Made by a program: the position numbers and the translations under genes
Assembly: GCA_963693285.1 (NCBI GenBank)
Contig: OY848920.1
Location: 2,617,135-2,681,134 of the forward strand
DNA from: Xestospongia muta
Taxonomy: Eukaryota; Porifera; Demospongiae; Haplosclerida; Petrosiidae
Length of the DNA stretch: 64,000 nt
Direction: 5' to 3'
Part shown: positions 50,037 through 61,551 of the stretch, piece after piece
Layout of the letters: each line of letters opens with the position of its first letter
Numbering within the stretch: position 1 is the first letter of the stretch
The notes under the pieces: generated by a model
Told to the model about the DNA's origin: nothing
Seen by the model: only the letters and a program-made list of their open reading frames with translations
Databases searched by the model: none

Positions 50037-50920
50037 TTGATTGTAGGAGAGAGTCCCTACTCATTAATGTCATAGTAAATGTATCAAGGTCAACCACTAC
50101 TAAGATGTCACCTTGAAGTAAAATACATTTAATTTAGTATTAAGTATTATATTTACACTATGAATAATTAGGGACTATGTATTATTCTTACATAATATTA
50201 TATCATACTTAACAGAAAGTCAGACTAGCTAATATTATATTTTGTGTGAAATTGATATTTTTTAATGTTATGATAAGACTTCTATATGCCTTATATTAAC
50301 TAGTAGAGTAAACATAGTCTGTATGTCTCGGATAAAGATATGCTCTTTATCAAACATCTTCGCATGAGGACATATATATATATATATATAAATGTACAAA
50401 TGTGCTTCAATAGTCCATTGTACATGTGCATGTAATATATCATGTATTGTCTTTAATTTTCACAAAAATACGAGAAAAATACGCTTCCAAAATAAGTAAT
50501 TGTACACAAGGTACATGAAATATTAATGTCATATCATAGTTGACAGAAAGACAGACTAACTAATATTTTATTTGTGTGAAATTGAAAAAGTTAATGTTAT
50601 GATAAGACTTCTATATGCCTTATATTAACTAGTAGTGTAAACATATGGTTGTATATATCCAAAGTATCAATTACAAATTCAAAATTTCCCATTCACATGC
50701 AAAGAGATCAAGTGGGCAAAGATATATCTATATTTACTGGTGCTCTCACAAGACCAGCTTTAAAATAGCACAAAAGTTCTATTTTTTGCATGAACATTGT
50801 AAGTCTCTCAAATCAAGAAACATTGGAGTGACACAGAGACAACTAGTGTCAATCATTAATCTGATGTAGCATTGACTAATCCATTCTTCTCTCTTCTGAA
50901 TAAAACTATTGTTGCATGCT
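49315..50920. other. Spacer after F, up to the BEL/Pao element
   Basis: No gene. Resembles the 3' flank of A/C/E up to about 50330, with a GGAT/GATA tract (about 49735-49775) and (TA)n tracts (about 50010-50035 and 50370-50390). A block at about 50520-50640 repeats 50200-50300. From 50650 to 50815 it matches 9810-9965 of spacer A-B; from 50826 to 50920 it matches about 10025-10145 of that spacer but inverted. BEL/Pao sequence then starts. Confidence 0.6.
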
Positions 50921-52766
50921 ACCACCATAAAATGTAATGTGACACTTGTGACTCGATTGCCAACATAGGTCTTGAATCTCCTAGGGTTTCCTGAGAGCCA
51001 GTTGAGTACGATAGTACTTTTGGTCCATGCGAAAACATGTGACTTGGGTACTTGTAAAGTGTCTTTCACATAGGTCAGAAGACCCTCGAGTACTTGAGCA
51101 CTGCAGAGTTCGAGTCAAGGGATTGAGAGTCTCTTAATCGGTGAGACTTTTGTCTTTTACATCACCAGAGACACATGTATGTGATCCAGTGAATCGACCA
51201 TTCTCGAGTATACAACTCCTGAGTAAGCATTCTTAGAGGCATCACTAAAACTGTGCAACCGAACAGACTTGATGTGACATTTCTTTGGAAAGTAATAATG
51301 AGAGATAAATTTGCCGTAGAGAGAAGGGAGGTCTCATCCCAGTCTATACATAATTCCCATACTCTTTGTAATAGAATTTTCATACTGATTATAGTAGGAG
51401 AGAACCAGCCAAGTATGTCAAATACCCTTGCTATGTTCAAGACAAGAACCTTCTTGGTGATTTGTGAACAGGAAGAGAGTTCGGGAATAGTGAGTTGAAG
51501 AGTGTCTGTCACAGTATTCCATTCCAAACCTAGGGTCTTAGTATATGCATCAATTAATAATAGTAATACATCAGATATAGCATGAACATTATCACTCTCT
51601 AGCAGATTGTGTGGGATGTGTTCTAGTACCTGATTATTATTCGAGTTCCACTTCCTCAGTAGAAATCTCCCACATGTGAACAGGTCACATAGCTGCCTTT
51701 AGAGGATGATAGCTGTCTCCACATCGTCCACTCCAGTTAGACAATCATAGATATAGAACAAAGTCTCTACTGTCTAAGGGTGAAATCCTGAGCATTCTGC
51801 TTGACTGTCATGTTGGCAGCAAAAGATGAGGCAGCAACTCCAAAAGTGACTCTCGTCATACGATAATCTCCAATTGTGTCTTGAGGTGATGACATTCAGA
51901 CAAAATGATGGAAATCCCCTCTTCAACAAGCTTGACCGCTCGGTACATCTTACTGACATCAGCTGTAATAGCGATACAATGGGATCTGAATTTAAGAAGG
52001 ATGTCAATTCAATTAATGGAGGATGGACCGTAGGTCCAACCAGAAGAGTATCATTCAAAGACACTTTTGTAGAAGACTTAGAAGAGGCGTTAAATACAGC
52101 TCTCACCTTAGTGGTCGTGCTGGAGTCCTTGTAGACGGCGTGTATTGGGAGATAGAACACCTCTGAAGGAGGTTTGTCCAGGTCCCAGATCCAAGTATTC
52201 CTGCATGATATTCTCAAACTCATGAAATTTGTCCTTTTGATTTAGGGAATGCTCCAATGAGAAGAATCATCTGACAGCTTGAGATCTAGACTCTCCAAGT
52301 GTCTGAGTGGTAGATGTCTTGGGTAGAGGAACCACAAAAGTACCATCTTCCATACGATGATGAGCATTAAAGTGCTTCAGCACAGTGTGCTCTTCCAGTA
52401 TGAGAGCTGGTGTAAATGAAGGTGACTCCTCAATCTCCCAGAACATCCTCAGTATATCATCGCCAGATGGTGTGAATGAATGAAAGGAAGTCACACACAG
52501 ATTAACCTGTTTTGCCTCAGTGATTGGTTCAGTGTTGCCACTAAGAACCCAGCCAAACTTTGTTTCCAGACCAACAGGTGTTCAGGAGGTCCTGTCTGCC
52601 CGCCCTGAAATAAGACACTGACGAAAATATCAACTCCAAGAAGGAGATCAATCAGACCAGGTAATCCAAATGCTGGATCGGCAAGAAGTAAGTCCGAGAC
52701 ATGACTCCAGGAAGAGTCAAATGGTACAGGAGAGACAGGTAGGTCACAAGTGAACTTGGGCAGAAC
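50921..52766 (-). pseudogene. BEL/Pao pol: protease C-terminal part, reverse transcriptase, RNase H-like start (decayed)
   Basis: In element order: protease C-terminal part (52500-52766; PKFTCDLPV, LADPAFGLP, LLLGVDIF), reverse transcriptase N-terminal region (52267-52494; DDILRMFWEIEE, HFNAHHRMEDG), RT core (51774-52223; TTKVRAVFNASSKSS, SLNDTLLVGPTVHPP), a region typical of the Pao connection (51162-51527; LNIARVFDILGWFSP) and an RNase H-like tail (about 50960-51069; VFAWTKSTIVLNWLSG). The pieces lie in different frames with stops between them. The family copies its RNA genome into DNA for integration; this copy cannot make a full polyprotein. Confidence 0.8.
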
Positions 52767-53117
52767 TATACACTGGAAAATTAAATATGTTTCCAGTATG
52801 TTGTCCTCTAAGAAACGTATAGGAAACACATATAATAAGATTCTCTATATGTTTCTGTTTTGGAAATTTGTAATTTTTATTATGTTTCCAATATTAAAAT
52901 ACTCCACAATTCCAAAGGTTAGAAACAAATGTTTTCATTGATAATTAATTATATATACTTCAAAATTTATTATCAAGCAATAACATAAATTTATAACTTT
53001 AAAGGAAAAAAGTAAAATCAATTATTTATGGTCTTCAAGAAATTAACGAACTCCCAACTAGTACTGTCTCGTCATTGATAGTATAAGTGCAAGAAAGAGC
53101 AATCCCAATAATGTTTT

Positions 53118-53447
53118 CTATTGGTACAAACTGAGCTGGTTGTCTGAACAGAACTCGAAAGTTGAGTTACAATACACCTCATTAGGTTTACCAAAGTAAT
53201 GACATGACGCCTGTTCTCTCTCGCGGCAAGAATCAGTCTCTTTAACGGAATCATCACTAGATGAATCAAACAAACTGATAGAAGAGCTATCATCATTGTG
53301 CTTCTGGAGTTGTGATACTTTACACCAGATCCCTGAGTGACACTATAATCGTCGATGCTGCTTGTAAGTTTTCAATGAGAGTCTTTTAAAACAATGTCCA
53401 CAAAGCATGAAATTTGTAGTCTTAGACTGTCTTAATCTCTGAGACAT
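53118..53447 (-). pseudogene. Small Cys/His motif plus acidic protein of the CACTG transposon (one stop)
   Basis: From ATG at 53447 the frame reads MSQRLRQSKTTNFMLCGHCF, with a possible zinc ligand set C-x2-C-x10-H (LKTYKQHRRL), then a TAG, then continues in the same frame into a Ser/Asp-rich stretch (DDSSSISLFDSSSDDSV) and ends near 53118. A small Cys/His motif followed by an acidic region suits the N-terminus of a transposon protein. Function unknown. It faces away from the plus-strand gene starting at 53572, so the 53448-53571 interval is probably a shared promoter. Confidence 0.45.
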
Positions 53448-54314
53448 TTTAGAACAAAGTAACCAAGATACCTCTCTTCCACTGTTGTAGTGATCACGTG
53501 ATAACGTAGCCGAAAGGCGCGGGATCTCTGTACAGTTTTATGTCGTTCTCTCTGGCTCTAGAAGTTAGAACATGGCCTATTCTTTCCATAAGCATCAACC
53601 CAGTCCTAGCTATTTTGATCAACTCAATGATAATGACTATGATGAGTATCCTGAGAGCCTGTCATCGAGCTCATCTAACTGTCACAGTACTGAATGTGAT
53701 GACTCAAGTCCTGTTGTAAATCCTCCTACACCTCCAAGAATAGCAGTGAACAGTCGATTGAACCTACTCTCTCGTTTCGAAGATGCCATTGGTCCATCTC
53801 AGTTACCTTCTTGGATAAATGCTAGCGCTTCTTTAAAAACAAAAGACAACATAGTGCCAAAGTTACTACTAGTCAAAACCAAACTGACAATACCACAAAG
53901 GGTAAAGCTTCAACTGAAATAACTCCCTACCATGCTAAAGCTAAGTCAGCATCAAGATGTAATCAAAAAATTCAAGGTAGTACTAAAGTTAAGGAATCTC
54001 CTGTTGTCCATAACTTCATTGATAATGAACAGACAGGTAAATGGTAGAATTGTACACTTTTATATTATATTTTTGTAGCAATGGAAAAAATTTTTCAAGA
54101 GATAAAAAATTCAGAAGAAAGGTTACAGACATGTATTGAGGACTTGGAAGGTAGATTTGGACAATGTCATGGTTCTACTACAAGAAGAAAGATTTCACCT
54201 CCTGAAGTAAGAGTAAGTTATTTTGATCTGCTGAGGTAAAGTGAGAAATTTAACAGCTTTTATAATACAACCACATAGCTATTTACACAATTTGTGGTCT
54301 ATGGTAATCTCAAT

Positions 54315-54367
54315 GGCACATATTCATTTTTGTGAAACGCTAAATTGGAATTTACGGTCCAGGGGGG
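54315..54367 (+). repeat. Left terminal inverted repeat of the ISL2EU-like element
   Basis: Matches the complement of 57766-57818 over about 53 bases, with a G/A difference in AAATTRGAATTT and another just before the G run. Confidence 0.92.
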
Positions 54368-54408
54368 TACGCGTTAATTAGAAAACAGTTATGCTATAGT
54401 TGTACAGT

Positions 54409-55776
54409 ATGGTTCACTTCTGTTGCGTTCATGGCTGTTCCAATGATTCCAAGAGACAAGCACATCTTTCCTTTTTTTCACTTCCCCTTAAACGAAAAGG
54501 TGTGTTAAAGCAGTGGATCCATGTAATTGGAAGAAAAAACCTGCCTGTTAACGGGAGCACTCGTATTTGTAGTGAGCATTTCGTGAATGCAAATGGACGT
54601 TTACTGAGACCAGATGAAGTACCCACTCTTGGTCTTCCTGGCCCTGTTAGGCCAAAAGAAATCAGAAAGCCACCTAAGGACAGAAGTTCATTACCAAAAG
54701 GAGTAGTCAGAAGTGTAACAAGACGTGATTTGTCAGAGGAAAGGGTTCATCATGATGGTGTTCAGACAGATAAAGTTGTTACTGACGAGGAAAGAGATTT
54801 ACTCAAAAAAGTTTCTTCATTACAGTCACTGATTAACTTAAAAGAACAGCAGCTTTCTCAGCAAAAGTTTCTGTTAGCAAACATATAGGATGATGATTGC
54901 CAAGTGTCTTTCTATACTGGCTTCCAATCATACAAAGCACTTGAAGCATTTTACACCTTTCTTGGACCAGCTGTTGAGTGTCTGTGTTATTCAAATGTAG
55001 TTGTATCCAGTAAAAAGAAACGACGTAATCGGTCACTACCTCCAATGGAAGAGCTATTTCTGACTTTAATTCGTCTTCGTCTTGGGCTAATGGAGCAGGA
55101 TATTGCATACCGTTTTAACTTGTCACAGCCAACCGTGTCAAGAATTATAACAACATGGGTAAATTTCATGTATCTTGAACTAAAGAAAATACCTTTGTGG
55201 CCTTCCAAGGAAGTGATTCAATCTAACTTGCCAATGGCATTTAAGAAGCAGTACCCCAGAACGAGAGTTATTATAGATGCTACAGAAGTATATATTGACC
55301 AACCAAGGTTACCTGATATACAACAGATGACTTTCTCTAGTTACAAGAATAGTAACACATTCAAGGCATTAGTAGGTATTTCACCTGATGGTGTAATAAC
55401 CTTTGTGTCCTCCCTTTATCCTGGGTCCATATCAGACAAGGAACTTACAAGGCAAAGTGGCATCCTTGATCTACTTGATTGTGGTGATTCTGTTATGGCA
55501 GACAGAGGTTTTGACATAGAAGATGACCTGATTTTGAGGGGATTGCACCTAAATATTCCACCATTTTTGAAAGACAAAAAGCAGTTTGAAGAGAAACAGT
55601 TGATTATTACTCGGCGTATCGCATCACTCAGAATTCATGTGGAGAGAGCTATGGAAAGAATTAAAAACTTTCATATTTTTGATAGATCATTGCCAGTACA
55701 TTTGACTGATATAGCAGACAGGTTATTTTTTGTTTGTTGTGTGCTGACCAATTTTCATCCACCATTGTGCACTTGA
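54409..55776 (+). pseudogene. THAP-DDE transposase of the ISL2EU-like element (one in-frame stop)
   Basis: ATG at 54409 opens a THAP zinc finger (C-x4-C in CCVHGCSND, a Trp in KQWIHVIG, CSEHF, then PTLGLPGP), which in this family binds the element's ends. A linker with a coiled-coil-like stretch follows. The frame meets TAG at 54886-54888 and continues unbroken into a DDE_Tnp_4 (HARBI1-like) catalytic domain to 55776. Candidate catalytic residues are Asp in IIDATEVYI (codon 55276-55278), Asp in MADRGFD (55501-55503) and Glu in HVERAMER (55642-55644). A helix-turn-helix-like LSQPTVSRIITTWVNF precedes them. The only visible lesion is the TAG, so the copy is one base change from intact, or the TAG is a base error. 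Confidence 0.88.
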
Positions 55777-55994
55777 AAATATATATAATAATACCATTGA
55801 ATGATGTTTATAATGATAATACAGTTGATAATGAAATTACATGATGATTATAATATGATTGAGATGAAGATTAATTGTCAATAAATGTAACTTGGCTTGT
55901 ACTTTTGAGAAAGTATTTCAGGAATAATATGATTAAAATAATAATTGTCTAACTGGGGACAAAAATTTGATACCCAATTTTCATCAGGATAAAC

Positions 55995-57714
55995 TCATAC
56001 CACTCCTATATCTTTCGTTGTATATACACAAAAGTCACACCAACTGCAATAATCTGAGGCGACATACAACTGCAGCTGTATCTGATGATAATATGCATGA
56101 GATTCTTTTATACGAAGCTTGTCATTAACCATCACACAACAGAACTCAGATCCTTGGCAAGCCTCTACTAGTGACATTTTAGCCTCTCCATAAGGACACT
56201 TAAATTCTGCTATACCCTTTATGTCCTGCACTGAAGGATCAGTGACCCAAGCATCAGGAGAAGCACCAAGCCAGCATTTCTCATAGTGCACAACAAAACC
56301 AGAATCCATGGCTGTTAACCCAGTGTGACCATTGGAGCGCATGTGTTCTACGTATTTACTTCTTGCCTTCAGCTCATTTTCTTTTCCCCAGGCTATCGGC
56401 TTTGGCAGATGTATGAAGGGCTTCTGGTATAAACAAAAACAAAGCAAAGAAACCGTCTTTTCTTTCTGTGACAATATTCTTCCACACTTAGATCCAGTAA
56501 TACGAAGACGGCGAGCTTCAAACCATTGCCAACAACTGCTTTGACCTCTTGTCTCTTCTTCTAGTGACAATCTCTCTGTAGGTGTGAGGTGAATATCTTC
56601 TAAAATTCTCTCTGCTGTTTTAGTCTCTTCTTCAAGATGAACAGGAAAAGTCTCATCAGAGGGTAAGTTGTTGTTTTTGTTAATGTTATTAGTGCAACTT
56701 ACTATCACATTATCCACCTGCCTGGATTGATAGTAGCAATGATCATGTTCTATTTTCGATAATGATGGAACAAGAATATTTAGAAGTCCACATGGCTGAT
56801 GGAGATCCAAAAGATCACATCTAAGCCGTTCAAGTGCTTGTGAGGAATTTGATTCTCTTAAAGAAGTAGGACGGGGGTCAAATACAACACCAGATCCATA
56901 GGATCTAATAGATGATGTCAACTGCCTTCCATGTGGGCCCAACTCGTTAACAGGTACTATATCGACATGTCGCTTCCGAGGTCTGTTCCACTGCTGTAGC
57001 ATCTGTGTAGAAGTCCGATACTCAGGTAAACTGCCATGATGACTGAAATCCACAAGTGCATACGCTACAGCAGCAATATGTTTGCAACTTCCTTTGGGTC
57101 CCATTCCAGCAGGGCAACCACATTCAGCAAACACAATATCTAGTTCTTCAGACTTGAGAACTAACTTCAACATATATATTCTGACCTTCCTCATTTCTGG
57201 AAGACATTTACCTCTGATGTAAGTCAAGTCGTCCACTTTAACAAACTCGATGCTTTGAACATGACCACAAATAAATAAATTTTCAGCAGATTTATTGATT
57301 GACTTAATGTCACCAGCCATTTTTCCATCTGTCACAGAACGTGTAATGAAGTAGGCCACTATCTGACTCATGCCAAACTGAAATGGAGAAGATGAGGCAG
57401 CTTTACGAATATCTTGCCAGCCATTTTCAGGGAACTTGATTGACTTAGAATTTTCGCCAGTGCTGCAACATTGTGAATCATCTATTCGCTCACCTGGGCC
57501 ATATGTAGTGTAGGCTTTCACTCTAAGGTAATGATAAACTATATATCATACTACTCAGTGCCATTCAAGACTGAATGCGGGCTTACCTGGCTATCAAATC
57601 AGCTTTCTTCCCCTTGACTGACTTCCCCAACGATTGGAGTAGGTATTTAAGCTCAGCAACCTTTAAATCTTCTGGTTTTCTTCCTGCTAGCAACGTTTTC
57701 ATTGATGTTTCCAT
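55995..57714 (-). CDS. SAP-SWIM-YqaJ nuclease of the ISL2EU-like element
   Basis: Two exons on the minus strand: 57587-57714 and 55995-57522, joined over a 64-nt GT-AG intron in phase. Exon 1 gives a SAP-like motif (ELKYLLQSLGKSVKGKKADL), a DNA-binding fold. Exon 2 gives a SWIM zinc finger (CGCPAGMGPKGSCKH) and a C-terminal YqaJ/lambda-exonuclease-type domain: RRLRITGSKCGRIL, GKENELKARSKY, WLGASPDAW with the metal-binding Asp, EFKCP with the Glu-x-Lys pair, and HQIQLQLYVA. About 550 residues, no stops. It probably assists transposition or processes its intermediates; that role is inferred from co-occurrence in the element. The start at 57714 is the ATG before the SAP motif. Confidence 0.85.
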
Positions 57715-57765
57715 GCTTGCTTTACCAGCCGCGTGAGTACACGTTTAGTTTGTTTACAGCCCTTC

Positions 57766-57818
57766 CCCCCCCGGACCGTAAATTCTAATTTAGCGTTTCA
57801 CAAAAATGAATATGTGCC
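57766..57818 (-). repeat. Right terminal inverted repeat of the ISL2EU-like element
   Basis: Complement starts GGCACATATTCATTTTTGTG and runs into a G8 run, matching 54315-54367. Confidence 0.92.
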
Positions 57819-59601
57819 ATTTCTCCTTAGGCTTTTTAGTTGACTTAGGTATCATGATATGTTTATTCAGAAAGAATACTGTATACTATCTTTATGCTTT
57901 AGGGTTTGAAATGTTTTAGGTATGGGGCTAAACTGGAAAATAAATATATTACAGTACTATATTATGTGTACAGTCAATTGATTGTGTATTTTTGAATAAA
58001 CAGTACACTGTAATTTGTGTCAAGAATCTCAAGACATTTCCCTTTGTCCCATTATAAACTAATAGTAGGGTTGAAAGGTCGAAAGGTCTGCTTACTAGTC
58101 TAAACTATGATTAATTTTTACAGAGATAGGCAAATATAGTATATTATTGTGACAATATTGTATGTATAACACTGTTAGTACATATGACCCAGACATCATG
58201 TTATAGTAACTTCTATTATCTAGGATTGTGTACGCAAAACATATTTAGCTTTATTTGAAGAAGATGAGAACCTTGAATGGAACTTTAGGTATGAATAACA
58301 TGACCTCTACTTGTAACACTATCTTCTGTATACTTGTTGTAGTAAGAAATAGGTGGCAAAGAAAATCAAATGATATTAAAAAATTAGTAGCAGAAGTGAA
58401 ATCTCATTTTCCTGAAGTAGCCACTTCAGTTATTAATGGTTAGTGATATTATCATCCTGAAAGACATATTGGCATATCTGTTGAAATTATGAATGTTATG
58501 CATTATATAATGTGTGGAATATTAAGTATCTTATTAAGTATGGTTGTACCAGATTACTCACCATTATTATCCTTTTATAGATGCTACTAAAACTCATAAA
58601 TTCAGGAAAGTATTCTAATAAATGTGAAAAACAGAGAAGAATAAACAGAATAACTAGAGTAAGTAGTTCATACCATTTAATTAATACTATTGTAATTTCC
58701 ATTATAGGGAATGATATTTATAATGTTAGTGTAAATACCTATGATTTTTTCCTTTTATTTCAAACACTGTTTTTTAATAGAAGCTACAACGAAGACTTAG
58801 TGAATATGATCGAATACCTGGTCTATCTAACGCTACTAAAGCAAAGTGGAGAGTTTGTTTCACTGGTGATATGATGAGCTCAGAAGAGAGTGATGTAAAT
58901 GAAGATTATCAGTTTATTATTCCCACTCTTCCCTGGAGAAGAAAAATCTAACAAAATTACTGTATGCTTTGGACAAAAAATCTTCCAAAAATTGTTCAGT
59001 AAGAAGTAAGAATTATGACTTAAAATGGAGGAAGGCCTTCCTTCTGATAGACTGAAACCAGCTGGTTATTCTGAATGTGCTTTTCAGCATTGATTGCAAT
59101 GACAGTGGTTATTCAATAATTAATTTTATGAGTCATTTATCCAATCATTTAAAAAGTTATGTTATGTAGTATATCATGTCATCAAGTACTGGTTTGTTGA
59201 GAGTATTCTGATTATGTCATTTATTGTTTAAGTTATTTATGTGACAATGACGTTATATTTAATTATTTATGATTTACATAACATTTCCTTTTTTTGAGGA
59301 CATCATAAATGTATTTAATTTTGTAGTGATTACTTGATGTTTTTGGATTTGTTGTATTTGTTAATAATTATTAAATTCAATGGAAACATTAAAGTTTCTT
59401 TAGTAAATACAAATAAAAATTTGGTGTTTTCAAGTGTTTCTATATAGTGGGAAACGTGCTCTTCACATGTGTTTCTTATCAAAAGAAATCTTTATGTTTC
59501 CTTAGTTTGGAAACACCAGAAACATAACAGGTTCCGTAATTGACATTTTCAAAACGTTTCCAGATGTTTCATGGTGCAGAAACATATTAATTTTTCCAGT
59601 G

Positions 59602-59900
59602 TATAGCAGTGAGATTAATCTCTCTGTTATTACAGTACAGAGGTGTGATCTGAAGACTGGCAACAGATTGGAATGGAGTTCTAGGGGATGATCCTGCAAT
59701 ACCAAAGTTACAAACTGTAACTTTGATGATGAAGCATAGTCATGCAAAGCTCTTGCCTCTACAGGGGATCCATCTCTGGCCTTGATTAGAACACAGCAAG
59801 TCATTAGAAGAGATCTTGACCCATAGTTTGACGGCAATGTTGGAAGATACCTGAGGTGAAGTAGGAGCAGGAGTGGAAGTAGATGTACTTACATAACTTG
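59602..59900 (-). pseudogene. BEL/Pao protease region, N-terminal part (decayed)
   Basis: Reads SRSLLMTCCVLIKARDGSPV then ARALHDYASS, the position of the protease active-site Asp in Pao elements, followed by LQFVT. The usual Asp-Ser/Thr-Gly or Asp-Ser-Ala context is changed to Asp-Tyr-Ala. It breaks at the DNA transposon end (59601) and resumes at 52766. Upstream is a Ser/Thr/Pro-rich linker. Confidence 0.7.
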
Positions 59901-59904
59901 AGTC

Positions 59905-61403
59905 AATGTGTAAGAGGGTTTGATGTGGGCGTTGACACCTCTTACATCAGTGTGAGGACTTGCAGTCCTTAAGAGTGTGTCGCCCATTAAGGCAATTAAT
60001 GCAAAGATTATTTCTCCATATAGTCGAGATCATGTCAGTGTGAGACATGGATTTGAACTTGGGACAGATGTATAGAGGGTGATGTTCAGTACTGCAAAGA
60101 ATGCAGTTGCCCAAGGTTTCAGAGTTGGCAGTGAAAGTCGTCATTGGAGGATCTGATTTCCTTGGTGGCTTCTTATTTGCCGAGAATAGTGATGCCTCAG
60201 ATGGTTGAGCTCTGAGGTCCAGAAACTCGAGAATCTCAGTGTATGAGGGCACTTCTGTCTTGTCCTGGCTGTGTCACTGCCACTCAAACATGGTGTCTAC
60301 ATTAAGCTTTAGCTCAATGACTGATATGATGAATGATTCATCAGGTTCAGCATTAATGGCTTTCAATGCTCTCAAATGCTGCTGAATCATGTCATGTAGC
60401 CTCCTCAACTGCTTTCCACTACCATTCTTCAAAGAAGAAGCTTTCACTATCTTGCGTACATGAGCACGATGGAAAAGATGAGGATGATTGAAGCGAGTCT
60501 TGAGACAGTCAATAGCTTCTTTGTAATTCTCACAAAAGCGTGAGAGTCCTTCTATAACAGACTTGGCAGAGCCATTCTTAACTGCTTGTTGCAGGTAGAT
60601 CAACTTCTCAGCATTAGACAAGTGAGGGCGATCATGTATAGATATCTTAAACTGCTTCCAGAAATGGGCCCAGTGTAGTACATCACAATCAAAGGTGGGT
60701 ATGTCTAGTTTGTGTGGTCTTGCACCCTTACCATCTGCAACAAGTGCAGAAGCATTCAAATGAGCACTCATTAATTTCTTGACCTTGTGAGAGCATTCAA
60801 ACTGCAACTTTTTGAGTGTGACATGCTGAGTGACTAGCTCATGATCATTTTCAAGATCTAATGATATGAGGTCCTCATGGATGGTGGACAACTCATGGTT
60901 ATGATCAGCAAGCTGCTCCATATACCGTTGGAGTAAGGAGGAGTCATCATGATCATCTGACAGAGTTCCCTCTCTGTATTCTTGAGACCAAGCTCCAGTC
61001 TTGAAAGTCGACGAGCGGTCATCTTCTAAGGATCAGGTGTAGGCGATTCAACTGGAGGTGTGAGTGTATGTGCTATGGGTGTGTGCGTAGTTATCCTTTG
61101 AATACGTAATGTGAGTGCGGAAACATTGTCTTCATGATGATCTAATATATCTTGTTCCTTCTTAAGTGCTTCATCATCATTCTCATCGATAAGATCTAAT
61201 ACCTGAAAGTGCAGTGACTTGAGATCTGAGTCAGCTTCATCGAGCTTCAGTAGTGCTATTTGCTTGGCACTATCAGGGACACCGGCCGCCTCGGGATCCG
61301 ATTCGAGTTCTCTCAACCGGTTACCAAGACGAGTAACAGAGCTCCTAGCAACTCCTCGCTTCTTACGTAAACTGCACAGGGCACTAGCTTCATCCATAAT
61401 CAA
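59905..61403 (-). pseudogene. BEL/Pao gag: DUF1759-like capsid region and zinc knuckles (decayed)
   Basis: ATG at 61403 (MIMDEASALCSLRKKRGVAR) starts an acidic, coiled-coil-like N-terminal region to 61026. A one-base shift near 61020 leads into 60274-60921, which has the DUF1759 gag hallmarks (LDIPTFDCDVLHWAHFWKQF, LSNAEKLIYLQ, RFNHPHL). An in-frame TGA near 60271 precedes the first knuckle region (CILCSTEHHPLYIC, CINCLNGRHTLKDC). Another TGA (59947-59949) precedes the second (CKRCQRPHQTLLH). Gag packages the element RNA in the cytoplasm. Three lesions make this copy non-functional. Confidence 0.82.
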
Positions 61404-61551
61404 CAGGTGATCTTGGTGGGCGTTAATTAGAGATCGTGGCGAGCACTGTAAGAGATTGAGATGAGCGACAAGAACTGTGCACTCTTGATCTACCGACTAA
61501 CCTGGTTTTATTCCGGATACTAAAGAGTTATCCGGTTCGGTGGACCAGAAA

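Larger units (their letters stand above)
54315..57818. mobile_element. ISL2EU-like two-gene DNA transposon (PIF/Harbinger-related)
   Basis: Terminal inverted repeats of about 53 bp (54315-54367 and 57766-57818) start GGCACATATTCATTTTTGTG and differ at about two bases. AT flanks both ends (54313-54314, 57819-57820), which fits a 2-bp target duplication. It encodes a THAP-DDE transposase on the plus strand and a SAP-SWIM-YqaJ nuclease on the minus strand, convergent. Transposase plus a YqaJ-type nuclease is the hallmark of the ISL2EU group as I recall it from Repbase. The near-identical ends and single visible stop suggest a young insertion. Confidence 0.88.
53572..58951 (+). pseudogene. Spliced gene of the CACTG transposon with a C-terminal LPWR motif
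   Basis: Begins MAYSFHKHQPSPSYFDQLND (acidic, Ser-rich). The frame shifts by one base near 53865 and continues to a donor at about 54032. Further likely exons: about 54080-54212 (EKIFQEIKNSEERLQTCIED), about 58224-58286 (DCVRKTYLALFEEDENLEW), about 58350-58439 (RWQRKSNDIKKLVAEVKSHF), about 58580-58657 and about 58782-58951 (KLQRRLSEYD, MSSEES, LPWRR). One extra A before the stop hides a coding-like tail up to about 59093 (GLPSDRLKPAGY). MSSEES and LPWR motifs near the C-terminus recall uncharacterised transposon-linked proteins of marine invertebrates (from memory, unchecked). The ISL2EU element lies in the intron between the second and third likely exons. Coiled-coil or DNA-binding roles are guesses. 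Confidence 0.5.
52771..59601. mobile_element. CACTG-ended DNA transposon inserted in BEL/Pao
   Basis: Ends are inverted: CACTGGAAAATTAAATATGT at 52771 and its near-complement ending TTTTTCCAGTG at 59601. TATA flanks both sides (52767-52770 and 59602-59605), but because TATA is its own complement the true target duplication could be 2, 3 or 4 bases. The ends are rich in short GTTTC/GAAAC repeats (for example 52795-52865 and 59385-59590), as in subterminal repeats of CACTA/EnSpm elements; Chapaev-type ends also start CAC. Total 6831 bp, about 3.3 kb without the nested ISL2EU element. No transposase was recognised. It carries two divergent genes. Confidence 0.75.

Noticed and set aside
51253..51498. 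Plus-strand frames within BEL/Pao (also 51874-52134, 61219-61410)
   Set aside because: Antisense shadows of the decayed pol and gag reading frames.
54833..55108. Minus-strand frames under the transposase (also 54429-54626, 54987-55208)
   Set aside because: Shadows of the THAP-DDE coding frame.
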